A stretch of 64,000 nt of DNA, taken from Ramlibacter paludis. GTDB lineage: Bacteria; Pseudomonadota; Gammaproteobacteria; Burkholderiales; Burkholderiaceae_C. Shown here one piece after another: positions 8,736 to 17,866 of this stretch (within the stretch, counting starts at the first letter, position 1; each line of letters opens with the position of its first letter). A model generated the notes under the pieces. The model saw only the letters and a program-made list of their open reading frames with translations, did not search any database and was not told the origin of the DNA. The translations under genes were made by a program, and so were the position numbers. Location of the stretch: contig NZ_JAKLTM010000010.1 of assembly GCF_022012305.1 (NCBI RefSeq), positions 1 to 64,000 on the forward strand, read 5' to 3'.

Positions 8736-9839
8736 ATGCGTATTTCCAACCGATCCGCCCGGACCGGCCTGACCGTCCTTGCCGTCGCCGCAGTGGCCCT
8801 CGCCGCCGGGCTCGCCTACCACTCCGAGCGCCTGCCGGGCTGGCTGGGTCAGGAGCCGGTCGCCGTCCGGCCCGTGCCCCAGGCGCAGCCGCCCGGGGCG
8901 GCCGCCTCCGCCGCACAGAACCCCGAAACCGAGATCGCCCAGGAAACGCCACCGCCCGGCGTCGAGATGGTGCCCGAGGCCGAGGCGCAGGCGCCCATCG
9001 AGCTGCGCCAGTCGGTCGGCCATGCGGCCGGGCTGCACAAGGTGAAAGACCCGCTGCGGCTGGTGTCGAGTGCGGCCTATGCCCTCGATATCGCCACCGG
9101 CGAGGTCCTGGTGAAGAAGAACGAGGACGCCGTGCTGCCGATGGCTTCGCTCACCAAGATGATGACGGGCCTGCTGACGGTCGAGGCCAAGCTGCCCATG
9201 GACGAGGTGATCACCATCACCGACGACGACGTCGACAACGAGCGCCACAGCCGCTCGCGCCTGCGCGTGGGCACCACGCTGACCCGCGGCGAAGCCCTGC
9301 ACCTGGCCCTGATGTCGAGCGAGAACCGCGCGGCGCATGCGCTGGGACGCACCTTTCCCGGCGGCCTGGGCCAGTTCGTCAATGCGATGAACAACCGCGC
9401 GAAGCAACTGGGCATGAAGAACACCACCTATTCGGACCCCACCGGCCTGTCCAGCAAGAACCAGTCGACGGCCCACGACCTGGCCCTGCTGGCCATGACC
9501 GCCTCCAAGCAGCCGCTGCTGCGCGAGTATTCGACGACGCCGCGCTACCAGATCGCGCTCGGCAAGAAGACGCTGCAGTACAACAACTCCAACCGGCTGG
9601 TGAAGAACCCCAAGTGGGACATCGCCTTCCAGAAGACCGGCTACATCATCGAAGCCGGCATGTGCATCACCATGAACACGCGCATCAACGGCCGCAACGT
9701 GGTGATGGTGCTGCTGGACGCCACCGACAAGAACAGCCGCCTGAAGGACGCCGAGCGCGTCAAGAAATGGGTGCTCACGCAGGCCGGCGGCGGCGACACC
9801 AACATGGCCATGACCCCCCGGCAGGGGTCGAAGAGCTGA
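8736..9839 (+). CDS. pbpG: D-alanyl-D-alanine carboxypeptidase/endopeptidase (peptidase S11)
   Basis: 367 aa. Low-molecular-weight penicillin-binding protein acting on periplasmic peptidoglycan peptides. An N-terminal membrane anchor or signal (residues about 11-28) is followed by a Pro/Ala/Glu-rich linker to residue 100. The catalytic motifs are S138-L-T-K141, S195-E-N and K300-T-G. The ATG at 8736 has GGGAG at 8723-8727; a GTG at 8727 would lie on that site. The KTG region (QKTGYIIEAGMC) is typical of PbpG/PBP7 endopeptidases, but S11 subfamilies are hard to separate by eye. An M15-type peptidase gene follows after 17 bp. Confidence 0.88.
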   Translation: MRISNRSARTGLTVLAVAAVALAAGLAYHSERLPGWLGQEPVAVRPVPQAQPPGAAASAAQNPETEIAQETPPPGVEMVPEAEAQAPIELRQSVGHAAGLHKVKDPLRLVSSAAYALDIATGEVLVKKNEDAVLPMASLTKMMTGLLTVEAKLPMDEVITITDDDVDNERHSRSRLRVGTTLTRGEALHLALMSSENRAAHALGRTFPGGLGQFVNAMNNRAKQLGMKNTTYSDPTGLSSKNQSTAHDLALLAMTASKQPLLREYSTTPRYQIALGKKTLQYNNSNRLVKNPKWDIAFQKTGYIIEAGMCITMNTRINGRNVVMVLLDATDKNSRLKDAERVKKWVLTQAGGGDTNMAMTPRQGSKS

Positions 9840-9856
9840 GGCGGCTCCCTTCGCGC

Positions 9857-10465
9857 ATGCGGCTCCCGAGGTTCGTCCTGGCCGCCGTGCTCGCCGGCGC
9901 GGCCGCCGTGCACGCACAGACGGCGGACGACGACCGCGGCGTGCCCCTTTACCTGCAATGGATGCCCGCGCACAAGGCGGAAGTGGCCGCCTTCGAGGCC
10001 TTCCTCGCGGAGCAGAAGGTCAAGGACGTGGTGCCCACCTACCAACTGCTGCGCAGCGCCTCGATGTGGCGCGAGTGCAATGCCGCGCCGTTCCAGGTGC
10101 CGCCCCCGGCGCAATGGCCTTTGGCGCGCGACGTGCTGCTGCTGCTGCAGGAGCTGCGCCGCACCAACGTGCTCGGCCCCTTCGCCGTGGCCTCGGCTTA
10201 TCGCGACCCGACGCTGAACCGCTGCGCCCACGGTTCGAAGCACAGCTCGCACATGCGCTTCGCGGTCGACATCGTTCCGCTCGGCCCGACCGACGACCAG
10301 AAGCTGTGCGCCTTCTGGCGCGCCCAGGGCCAGGCCTGGAACATGGGCCTCAGCCGCTATCCCAGCGGCCGCATCCACGTCGACCGGACGGGCTGGCGGA
10401 CGTGGGGGGAGGACTACACTCTGCGCAGCAGCTACTGCAACCAGCTGGCGCAGAAGCGGCCTTAG
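9857..10465 (+). CDS. Exported M15-type D-Ala-D-Ala peptidase-like protein
   Basis: 202 aa with a cleavable signal peptide (VLAAVLAGAAAVHAQ). The zinc-site pattern of peptidase M15 is present: H132 and D138 in SSHMRFAVDIV (form SxHxxxxAxD), and H174 in GRIHVDR. A Cys pair elsewhere (C74, C123) may form a disulfide. It probably trims peptidoglycan peptides in the periplasm. It directly follows the S11 peptidase gene, so a small wall-remodelling operon is likely. The family call rests on the metal-ligand spacing. Confidence 0.75.
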   Translation: MRLPRFVLAAVLAGAAAVHAQTADDDRGVPLYLQWMPAHKAEVAAFEAFLAEQKVKDVVPTYQLLRSASMWRECNAAPFQVPPPAQWPLARDVLLLLQELRRTNVLGPFAVASAYRDPTLNRCAHGSKHSSHMRFAVDIVPLGPTDDQKLCAFWRAQGQAWNMGLSRYPSGRIHVDRTGWRTWGEDYTLRSSYCNQLAQKRP

Positions 10466-10494
10466 GTTCGCGCAGCGACCTCACCCCCTCGAAC

Positions 10495-10998
10495 CTATTT
10501 GAAGCTCAACTCCGCGTGCTCGCCCATCTTCGGACGGGTGCCGGTCGCGGCGGCGGTGCCCATCTTGAGCAGCTGCAGCAGCTTGTTCTCCTTGACGTTC
10601 CAGTACTCGGCCTCGTCGATGTGCACTTCGACGAGCTCCAGGTCCGGGTCGTCGGCGCCGTCGAACCACGCCTTGTCGATCGTGCCGAACAGCTCCTTCT
10701 TCTTCTGCGCATCCTCGAGGATGGTCGCGGTGCCCGTGATCGACACCCAGGTGTCGTCCTTCGGGTTCGCATAGGACAGGTTGACGTTGCCGTCCTGGCG
10801 CAGGCGCTGGCCGACCTCGGTCTTGCGCGACACGAAGAAGTAGATCAGCGCGCCTTCGTCGAGCGCCTTGTTCTGGGTGGTCAGCGGATGCGAGTGCAGC
10901 GAACCGTCGGCATGGCGGTGCGACAGCATGCAGAAGCGGGTGTCCTTGATGAGGTCCCAGAGGACCTCGTGGCTCTTGCGTTCGTCTTTGTCTTTCAT
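10495..10998 (-). CDS. Pyridoxamine 5'-phosphate oxidase-fold (general stress protein 26-like) protein
   Basis: 167 aa. The split-barrel pattern is clear: FCMLSHRHADGSLHSHPLTTQ at the start, then ALIYFFVSRKT and a C-terminal EAEYWNVKENKL. Such proteins bind FMN or a related flavin and are often stress-induced; the exact reaction is unknown. The ATG at 10998 has AGGAG 8-10 nt upstream; a longer reading from 11154 would run through the intergenic region. Single gene, divergent from the Bug receptor at 11139. Confidence 0.83.
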   Translation of the reverse strand: MKDKDERKSHEVLWDLIKDTRFCMLSHRHADGSLHSHPLTTQNKALDEGALIYFFVSRKTEVGQRLRQDGNVNLSYANPKDDTWVSITGTATILEDAQKKKELFGTIDKAWFDGADDPDLELVEVHIDEAEYWNVKENKLLQLLKMGTAAATGTRPKMGEHAELSFK

Positions 10999-11138
10999 CG
11001 TGGCTCCTGTTCGTACCGAACGAGGATGTAGCACTACACGGGAGCGCGCGGTCGGGACAGCGTGACATCGCTTGTACGTCTTGGCCGACACGGCTCCTGC
11101 ACAGCCGTTAGGATGGCGGGACAAGAAGGAGACAAGCC

Positions 11139-12116
11139 ATGAAGTACCCCGCACGCGCCATCGCGGCGCTGCTGGCCGCCGCCTGCATGGCGGGCGCCGC
11201 CCTCGCGCAGCCCGCCGACTACCCGAAGCAACCGATCCGCATGGTGGTGACCTTCCCGCCGGGCGGCAGCGCCGACGCCGTCGTGCGCATGCTGGTGCCG
11301 CGCCTGAACGAAAAGCTGGGCCAGCAGGTCGTGGTCGACAACCGTCCCGGCGCGGGCGGCAACATCGGCCTGGCCATCGTCGCCAAGGCGGCGCCCGACG
11401 GCTACACGCTGGGCGTGGGCGCGGCGGGCGCGCTGTCGGCCAACGCCAGCCTGTACGAGAAGATGCCTTTCGAGACCCTGAAGGACTTCAAGCCGGTCAG
11501 CATGCTGGCCGCGATTCCCTTCGTGCTGGTCGGCCATCCCTCGCTGGCGGCGAAGACGCAGAAGGAACTGGTCGCACTGGCGAAAGCGCAGCCCGGCAAG
11601 CTGTCGGTGGCGCACGGCGGCAATGGCACCGCGATGCACCTGTCGGCCGCCCTCTTTGCCCAGATGGCGGACATCAAGCTGGTGGAAGTGCCGTACAAGG
11701 GCTCGGGCCCGGCGGCGCTCGACGTGCTGGCCGGCAACGTGCCGCTCGCCGTGGTGGACCTGCCTTCTTCGCTGCAGCAGATCAAGGCCGGCAAGCTGCA
11801 TGCGTTTGCGGTGACGAGCCCGCAGCGCCTGCCGCAGTTGCCGGACGTTCCCACGGCGGCGGAAGCCGGCTTGGCCGGCTACGACTCGACCGGCTGGTTC
11901 GGCGTGGTCGCGCCGGCCGGCACGCCGGCTGCCATCGTCAATCGCCTGAACGCCGAGATCACCGCGGCACTGAACGATCCCGCGATCCAGGCCAGCATGC
12001 GCAACCTCGGCGTCGAGCCCGCGCCTTCGAAGCCGGAAGCCTTCGAGGCCTACATCCGCAGCGAAACGCAGAAGTGGGCGCAGGTCATCAAGCAGGCCAA
12101 CATCAAGATCGAGTGA
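11139..12116 (+). CDS. Bug/TctC-family periplasmic solute-binding receptor
   Basis: 325 aa with signal peptide (IAALLAAACMAGAALAQ). Typical Bug family features are VVTFPPGGSADAVVRM near the start, VVVDNRPGAGGNIG at about 65-80 and a PYKGSGPAALDVLAG stretch in the middle. These are tripartite tricarboxylate transporter receptors, usually for carboxylates. AAGGAGA precedes the ATG. No TctA/TctB membrane genes lie nearby, so it is an orphan receptor. Its stop overlaps the next ATG by 1 bp, tying it to the flavin monooxygenase; the ligand may be that enzyme's substrate. Confidence 0.9.
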   Translation: MKYPARAIAALLAAACMAGAALAQPADYPKQPIRMVVTFPPGGSADAVVRMLVPRLNEKLGQQVVVDNRPGAGGNIGLAIVAKAAPDGYTLGVGAAGALSANASLYEKMPFETLKDFKPVSMLAAIPFVLVGHPSLAAKTQKELVALAKAQPGKLSVAHGGNGTAMHLSAALFAQMADIKLVEVPYKGSGPAALDVLAGNVPLAVVDLPSSLQQIKAGKLHAFAVTSPQRLPQLPDVPTAAEAGLAGYDSTGWFGVVAPAGTPAAIVNRLNAEITAALNDPAIQASMRNLGVEPAPSKPEAFEAYIRSETQKWAQVIKQANIKIE

Positions 12117-13801
12117 TGGCGCAGCAGCAGTTCGATACCGACGTGCTCGTCGTCGGCGCAGGACCGGTCGGCCTGTCGCTGGCCATGGACCTGGCCGCGC
12201 GCGGCGTGCGCGTGACCATCGCGGAGATCCGGCGCTACGCCGAGCCGCCCAACGTGAAATGCAACCACGTAGCGGCGCGCACCATGGAGCGCTTCCGCCG
12301 CCTGGGCGTCGCGCAGAAGCTGCGCAACGCCGGCCTGCCCGCGGACTACCCCAACGACGTCGTGTTCCGCACCGCGGTCTGCGGCACCGAGCTCACGCGC
12401 ATCCCGATCCCGGGACGCGCCGAACGCTACACCTCGCGCGTGGGTCCCGACACCTGGTGGCCGACGCCCGAGCCGCCGCACCGCATCAACCAGATCTATC
12501 TGGAGCCCATCCTGCTGGAGCACACGGCGGCGCTCCCCGGCGTGACGCTGCACAACCGCACGCAGGTGACCGGCTTCACCCAGCACGAGGGCTGCGTCGA
12601 AGCGACGCTGCAGGACCTGGACACGGGTGCGCAGCGCAGCCTGCGCGCGCGCTACCTGGTGGGCTGCGACGGCGGCAGTTCGATGGTGCGCAAGGCGATA
12701 GGCGCGAAGCTGGAAGGCACGCCGGTGATCCAGCGCGTGCAGTCCACCTACATCCGCGCGCCCGGACTGCGCGCGCTGATCCCGGGCAAGCCGGCCTGGT
12801 CGTACTACTCGGTCAATCCGCGCCGCTGCGGCACCATGTTCGCCATCGACGGCCACAGCACGTGGCTGGTGCACAACCACCTGAATCCGGACGAGCCGGA
12901 GTTCGATTCGATCGACCGCGACTGGTCCATCCGCCAGATCCTCGGCGTCGGTCCCGACTTCCAGTACGAGGTGATCAGCAGGGAAGACTGGGTCGGCCGC
13001 CGGCTGGTGGCCAACCGCTTCCGCGACCGCAACGTATTCCTCGCCGGCGATGCGGCGCACCTGTGGGTGCCGTACGCGGGCTACGGCATGAACGCGGGCA
13101 TCGCCGATGCGCTCAACCTGTCGTGGCTGCTGGCGGCGCGGGTGCAAGGCTGGGCCGAGGAAGCGATCCTCGATGCCTACGAGGCCGAACGCCAACCGAT
13201 CACCGAGCAGGTCTCGCAGTTCGCGATGGAGCACGCGGCCAAGATGATCAAGGCGCGGCGCGCGGTGCCGCCCAACATCGAGGCCGGCGATGCGGAAGGC
13301 GAACGCGCGCGCCGCGAGATCGGCCAGGAAGCCTACGACCTGAACGTCCAGCAGTTCTGCTGCGCGGGCCTGAACTTCGGCTACTTCTACCAGGGCTCGC
13401 CCATCATCGCGGCCGATGCGGAGCAGCCGCCGGCCTATTCGATGGGCGGCTTCACCGCGTCCACGGTGCCCGGGTGCCGGGCACCGCACTTCTGGTTGCG
13501 GGACGGAAGCTCGCTGTACGACGCGTTCGGCCAGGGCTACACCCTGCTGCGGTTCGCGGACGTGGACGTGGGCCCCTTGGTGAAGGCGGCGCAGGCGCGC
13601 AACTTGCCGCTGAAGGTGCTGGACCTGGCGGGCGAGGACGCCCCCGAAGCGTATCGCCACAAGCTCGTGCTCTGCCGCGACGACCAGCACGTTGCATGGC
13701 GCGGCAATGCGGTGCCGGAAGATGCGGCGGGGCTGGTGGAGATGCTAAGCGGTGGGGGCGCTGCGCCAACCCACCCTACGGGGTCGCCGGTTCCGCGCTG
13801 A
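12116..13801 (+). CDS. FAD-dependent aromatic monooxygenase (PheA/TfdB/MhpA type)
   Basis: 561 aa. Class A flavoprotein hydroxylase: Rossmann GAGPVG motif near residue 14, the DG motif in VGCDGGSSMVRKAIGA, and the GD motif in VFLAGDAAHLWVPYAGYG. A C-terminal thioredoxin-like region is typical of phenol/chlorophenol hydroxylases. It would insert oxygen into an aromatic or cyclic substrate using NAD(P)H. The start is TGATG, overlapping the receptor gene's stop, so the two are co-translated. The C-terminus overlaps the end of the convergent TPR gene by 26 bp. Substrate unknown. Confidence 0.85.
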   Translation: MAQQQFDTDVLVVGAGPVGLSLAMDLAARGVRVTIAEIRRYAEPPNVKCNHVAARTMERFRRLGVAQKLRNAGLPADYPNDVVFRTAVCGTELTRIPIPGRAERYTSRVGPDTWWPTPEPPHRINQIYLEPILLEHTAALPGVTLHNRTQVTGFTQHEGCVEATLQDLDTGAQRSLRARYLVGCDGGSSMVRKAIGAKLEGTPVIQRVQSTYIRAPGLRALIPGKPAWSYYSVNPRRCGTMFAIDGHSTWLVHNHLNPDEPEFDSIDRDWSIRQILGVGPDFQYEVISREDWVGRRLVANRFRDRNVFLAGDAAHLWVPYAGYGMNAGIADALNLSWLLAARVQGWAEEAILDAYEAERQPITEQVSQFAMEHAAKMIKARRAVPPNIEAGDAEGERARREIGQEAYDLNVQQFCCAGLNFGYFYQGSPIIAADAEQPPAYSMGGFTASTVPGCRAPHFWLRDGSSLYDAFGQGYTLLRFADVDVGPLVKAAQARNLPLKVLDLAGEDAPEAYRHKLVLCRDDQHVAWRGNAVPEDAAGLVEMLSGGGAAPTHPTGSPVPR

Positions 13802-14918
13802 ACTTGCGGCGCAGCTTGGCGACGCTGCGGTCGGAAACGCCCAGGTTCGCCAGCGCCGCCAGCTCCTGGTCGGCCCGCGCCTGGTCGCCGGAGCGGGCAT
13901 AGGCCAGCGCCAGCAGCGCATGGACTTCGCGGAAATTGCCGGTCATGTCGCGCGCCTGCTCCAGCGAGCGGATGGCCTTGCGCGGGTTGCCGGCCTCCAG
14001 GTCGCGGATGCCCAGGGCGATCCAGTGGTAGGGATCGCGCGTGGCGCGCGCTTGCAGGATGCTTTCGTAGCGCCGCGCCTCGCCGTCCCGCCCCTGCGCC
14101 GCCAGCAGCTCGGTCAGGGAATGCAGGGCGACGTCGTTCTGGCGCGCCAGCGCCACCGCGCGCTGCAGCAGCTGCTCGGCTTCCGCGGCCAGCGAAGCCT
14201 GCCGGTACAGCTGCGCGAGGTTGGCGTAGCTGGAGGCGTAATTGGGGTCGGCCGCGATGGCGGCGCGGAAGTGCGCATAGGCCAGCGCGCGCTCGCCGTG
14301 CGCCAGGTGTTCCACCGCCCGGTTGTTCAGGAAGCGGGCGTAGATCGCGTTTTCTTCCAGCAGGCGGCCCGCCTTGGGCGACGCGTAGTCCGGCTCGAAA
14401 TCGACCACCACGTCGTGTGGCTTGTCCTCCGCGTAGAGCGTCCATTGCGCACGCGGGAACAGCACGTTGACGTGCTGGTTGACGAAGTCGAAGCCGTCGC
14501 GGCGGTCGAACAAGGTGGGCGTGTCCACCTCCTGCATCTGCGCCCGCATGCCCATCGCTCGCGCCACCGAGTAGGTGAGCACGGTGAGCGACAGGCAGTC
14601 GCCGCGCTGCCGGCGCCAGGTCTCGGTGGCCACGGTGGAGTGGCCGGCGGCGTAGGTGAAGCGGCGCTGGTCGGGGCCGAAGACGACGGCCAGCAGGTGC
14701 TTCAGTTTCTGCGAAGGACTCAGGTCCGCGGGCATCGGCTGCAGCACCTGCGCCAGCAGGTCCGCATCGAGCCGGAACAGGTCCTCGCGCGTCACCGTCA
14801 CCAGGGCCGGCTGGTAGGCGAAGGCGGTGTCGCGCCAGGGCGGCGACGCGTCGTCCCTCACGGTGGCGCAGCCGGCGAGGCATGCGCAGGCCAGTGCAAG
14901 CATCAGCAAACGCCACAT
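13776..14918 (-). CDS. Lipoprotein with transglutaminase-like and TPR domains
   Basis: 380 aa. A lipobox (ACLAGC) predicts an envelope lipoprotein. Residues about 70-190 are transglutaminase-like: Cys in QRGDCLSLTVLTYSVARAMG and a following His in FVNQHVNVLF are the expected Cys and His of the triad. The C-terminal half (about 200-370) carries four or five TPR repeats (ALAYAHFRAAIAADPNYAS is a clear one). GGGAGA precedes the ATG at 14918. It may be a peptidase or a scaffold for an envelope complex; no specific role is known. Confidence 0.8.
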   Translation of the reverse strand: MWRLLMLALACACLAGCATVRDDASPPWRDTAFAYQPALVTVTREDLFRLDADLLAQVLQPMPADLSPSQKLKHLLAVVFGPDQRRFTYAAGHSTVATETWRRQRGDCLSLTVLTYSVARAMGMRAQMQEVDTPTLFDRRDGFDFVNQHVNVLFPRAQWTLYAEDKPHDVVVDFEPDYASPKAGRLLEENAIYARFLNNRAVEHLAHGERALAYAHFRAAIAADPNYASSYANLAQLYRQASLAAEAEQLLQRAVALARQNDVALHSLTELLAAQGRDGEARRYESILQARATRDPYHWIALGIRDLEAGNPRKAIRSLEQARDMTGNFREVHALLALAYARSGDQARADQELAALANLGVSDRSVAKLRRKFSAEPATP

Positions 14919-14973
14919 GGCGGTCTCCCGGTTGCTGTCGACCCGGCCACGATAGCGCGTGCCGCGCCTTTGC

Positions 14974-16893
14974 TCAATGCCCGGCTCGCAACTGGGCGAA
15001 GGACGTGAGCTGCCCGGCGAGCGCGCTGGCCATCACCGTCGCCGGACTGGCCAGCCAGACCTGGCCGGGGCCGGAGCGGCCGGGGAAGTTGCGGTTGATG
15101 GCGCTCACGGTCACCTGGCCCGCATCCACCGATGAGCCCGGGCCGCAGTTGGCGCAGGCACCGCAGGAGGGCTGCAGGATGCGGGCGCCGGCGGCGGCAA
15201 AGGTGCGGTCGTAGCCCTGCGCCACGCAGTAGTCGCGCACCGCGGTGGTCCCGTACTGCAGGAACAGCTGCACACCGGCAGGCACCTTCAGGCCATGCGC
15301 CAGGCCCCAGGCCAGCACCGCGTGGTACTGGTCGAAGTCCTCGCGCTTGCCGGCGGTGCAGGAGCCGCCGTAGGCGATATCCACTTTCACCGGCTGCGCC
15401 AGCTGCTCGATGGCGAGGCCGGTGCCAGGGTCGCCGGGCGCGGCGACCATAGGTCCGAGCGATCTGCAATCGACGCGGATCACTTCGCTGTACGCCGCGC
15501 CCGCGTCGCTCTTCATCCAGTCTTCCAGCACGCAGTCGATGCCGCGCCGTTCCTTGAGGAATCGCACGGTTTCGGCATCCGGCGCGACGATCCCGGTCAG
15601 CCCGCCGAGTTCTGCCGTCATGTTGGTGAGCGTGGCGCGCTCGTCGGTGCTCAGGGCCCGCAGCGCGCTGCCGCCGAACTCGAACACCTTGCCGACGCCG
15701 CCACCGGATTTGATCGCCGGCAACTGCAGCAGGTGCAGCGCGACGTCCTTCGCCGCGACGCCGGGCGGCAGTGCGCCCTCCAGTTCCACCCGCAGCACCG
15801 GCGGCAGCGTGAGCCGCACGGCGCCGGTGACGAATGCATTGGCCATGTCGGTGGTGCCGACCCCGAAGGCCACGCAGCCGAGCGCGCCGCTGTGCGGGGT
15901 GTGCGAGTCGGTGCCGGCCACCAGCTGGCCCGGCAGCGCGTAGTGTTCGGCCATCATGGCGTGCGAGATGCCGGCGACGTTGCTGCCGTCGTCGGCGCGG
16001 GCCTCCTCCTCGGTCAGCGTGCGATGGTTGCGCAAACCGTAATCGGAAACGAAGTCGCGCTGCGCCTGGCACATCGCCTGCATGTTGGGGACGAGTCCCG
16101 ACGCCAGGTGCGCCGGGCTCTCGCCGGTGTAGGAGGTGTGGTCCTCGAACACGACGATGCTTCCCGGATCGTGCAGCGCCAGCGGCCGCCCCAGCGTCGC
16201 GTGCAGCATGTGCGCCGCCATGCCGGTGTAGTACTCGTGGATGAAGCGCCAATCGGCGCGCACGAAGCAGCCGTCGCCGACCTGCGGCGACGCGGACGTC
16301 ACCGGCGTGCGCAGCAGGTGGCGCTCGACGATCTTCTCGAACAGCGTGCGCGGGCGCGCAGCATCCGGCGCGCCGGAAGGCTGCGCGTCGCGCAGGTGCT
16401 GCTGCCCGAAGGCCAGCAGCCCGCCGCCGGCCAGGATCGCGGCCGCCAACGCGTCGCGACCGGCCACCAGCTCCGCAACCGGAATCGCCTCGCCTGCCCG
16501 GATGCGATCGACGAGCCCGAGGTCGGTCGAGGTGAAGAGGCCGATGTTGTCGGCGTTCTGCCGGTAGATGCGCTCGAAGCTTTCGGCGATGACCAGGCGG
16601 ATGCCCGCCAGCTTCTCCGCCGCCGGGCTGTGCTCGCGCGAGGAGCCCTTGCCGTAGCGGCGCCCGGCCACCGTCACCTGGAAGCCCCCCGCCTGCACGG
16701 CGCCGGGCGCGATCGGCCGCGAACCGTCCGCGATGGTGAAGCCCGTGTACGGAAAGCGCGCGAGGCGATCGTCGTAGTGGGACATGATCCGCACCGGCGT
16801 GATCTCGTCGGTGGAGACGTCGTCGGCCGGCGTGGCGCCGTCGCGCGAGAGCAGGAGGATGCGCGGGTTCGCGCCGAAGTCCAGGGTGTTCAT
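14974..16893 (-). CDS. Aconitase-family hydro-lyase with N-terminal swivel domain
   Basis: 639 aa. The domain order is reversed from AcnA: a LeuD/swivel domain first (residues 1-165, with GKGSSREH at 81-88), then the LeuC/aconitase core (185-639). The [4Fe-4S] ligands are visible as C512 (GGSCTAG) and the C577/C580 pair (SCGACANCG). AcnB has the same swivel-core order but also a HEAT domain, absent here. The gene overlaps the LysR gene upstream (ATGA). Next to CoA-transferase and HMG-CoA-lyase-like genes it more likely works on a C5-C6 hydroxy-dicarboxylate than in the TCA cycle; that is inference. Confidence 0.85.
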   Translation of the reverse strand: MNTLDFGANPRILLLSRDGATPADDVSTDEITPVRIMSHYDDRLARFPYTGFTIADGSRPIAPGAVQAGGFQVTVAGRRYGKGSSREHSPAAEKLAGIRLVIAESFERIYRQNADNIGLFTSTDLGLVDRIRAGEAIPVAELVAGRDALAAAILAGGGLLAFGQQHLRDAQPSGAPDAARPRTLFEKIVERHLLRTPVTSASPQVGDGCFVRADWRFIHEYYTGMAAHMLHATLGRPLALHDPGSIVVFEDHTSYTGESPAHLASGLVPNMQAMCQAQRDFVSDYGLRNHRTLTEEEARADDGSNVAGISHAMMAEHYALPGQLVAGTDSHTPHSGALGCVAFGVGTTDMANAFVTGAVRLTLPPVLRVELEGALPPGVAAKDVALHLLQLPAIKSGGGVGKVFEFGGSALRALSTDERATLTNMTAELGGLTGIVAPDAETVRFLKERRGIDCVLEDWMKSDAGAAYSEVIRVDCRSLGPMVAAPGDPGTGLAIEQLAQPVKVDIAYGGSCTAGKREDFDQYHAVLAWGLAHGLKVPAGVQLFLQYGTTAVRDYCVAQGYDRTFAAAGARILQPSCGACANCGPGSSVDAGQVTVSAINRNFPGRSGPGQVWLASPATVMASALAGQLTSFAQLRAGH

Positions 16894-17792
16894 GGCGGAG
16901 CCAGGCTCGCCAGGTGGTCGAGCAGGAGTTGCGCCGCCGGCGACAAGGCCGGCGGGTCGCGGTAGCAGATGATGAAGCGCCGCTCGGCCCAGGGCTCGCG
17001 CAGCGCGACGAGCTTCAGGCCATAAGCGGCGGCGGGGTCCTGCGCCACTTCACGCGGCACCAGGCTGATGGCAAGGCCGGCGCGCACCACGCGCAAGGCC
17101 GCCTCGAAATTCGTCACTACCACGCGGTGGCGCACGCTGCGCCCGAGCTGCGCGGCATGCCGCTGCAGCATCACCTGCACCGCGCTGTTGACGGGCAGGC
17201 TCACGTGCTCGAATTCCAGCGTGTCCTCGAAGCGCACCGACTTGCGGCCGGCCAAGGGATGGCCGGGCGGCACCACCACGCAAAGCTGGTCGCGCCGGTA
17301 GGGCCGCGCGTGCAGCGTGCCGACGTCGGCCGCGTCCCAGCACACGCCCAGCGAGGCCAGGCCCTCACGCACGCCGCGCACGATCTCGGGGCTGACGCGC
17401 TCTTCCATGTCAACGTGGATGCTGCGATGCGCGGGCTTCTTCAGGAAGGCCGCGACGTCGTCGGCCAGCGACTCCGTCATGGCCGAGACCGAAGCGAGGA
17501 TGCGCACCTGCCCGTGCCCGCCCGCTGCATAGGTCTCCATGTCGCGCGCGATGCGGGCAGCGCCATCGAGCATGCCGCGCGCGTGCTCCAGCAGCGTCTG
17601 GCCGGCGGCGGTGGGCAGCACGCCATGGCGCTTGCGCACCAGCAGGGGCGTGCCGACCTGCGCTTCCAGCTGGGCCAGCCGCTTGCTGATGGCCGAACCC
17701 ACGATGCTGGCGCGGTCGCCGGCACGCGCGATGTTGCCGGTCTCGCAGACGGAGACGAACAGCCGCAGGGTGGTGAGGTCGAGGTCGCGCAA
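16890..17792 (-). CDS. LysR-family transcriptional regulator
   Basis: 300 aa. The N-terminal winged helix-turn-helix (LTTLRLFVSVCETGNIARAG, then SAISKRLAQLE) is followed by a periplasmic-binding-type effector domain. No in-frame ATG or GTG precedes the helix-turn-helix, so the start appears to be TTG at 17792 (reading frame open only to 17831). The gene is divergent from the lyase/CoA-transferase/receptor operon and overlaps the aconitase-like gene downstream, so it probably controls both strands from the 74-bp gap, where a dyad is seen at 17819-17831. Confidence 0.88.
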   Translation of the reverse strand: MRDLDLTTLRLFVSVCETGNIARAGDRASIVGSAISKRLAQLEAQVGTPLLVRKRHGVLPTAAGQTLLEHARGMLDGAARIARDMETYAAGGHGQVRILASVSAMTESLADDVAAFLKKPAHRSIHVDMEERVSPEIVRGVREGLASLGVCWDAADVGTLHARPYRRDQLCVVVPPGHPLAGRKSVRFEDTLEFEHVSLPVNSAVQVMLQRHAAQLGRSVRHRVVVTNFEAALRVVRAGLAISLVPREVAQDPAAAYGLKLVALREPWAERRFIICYRDPPALSPAAQLLLDHLASLAPP

Positions 17793-17818
17793 GGTGTTCC
17801 GGATCGGAAGGTCAGGGT

Positions 17819-17831
17819 TCTCAAATTGAGA
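17819..17831. promoter_or_regulatory. Candidate LysR operator
   Basis: A dyad of 6-bp arms around one base (TCTCAA-A-TTGAGA) sits in the AT-rich gap between the divergent LysR gene and the catabolic operon. It contains the T-N11-A geometry used by LysR-type regulators. Its position 27 nt from the LysR start and 36 nt from the lyase start suits autoregulation plus activation. Confidence 0.55.
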
Positions 17832-17866
17832 TCACGGCTCCAACTGGAAATTCTAAACTGCGATCC

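Noticed and set aside
14974..16893. Calling the aconitase-like gene a TCA-cycle acnA
   Set aside because: Domain order and length differ from AcnA and the neighbours are catabolic CoA enzymes.
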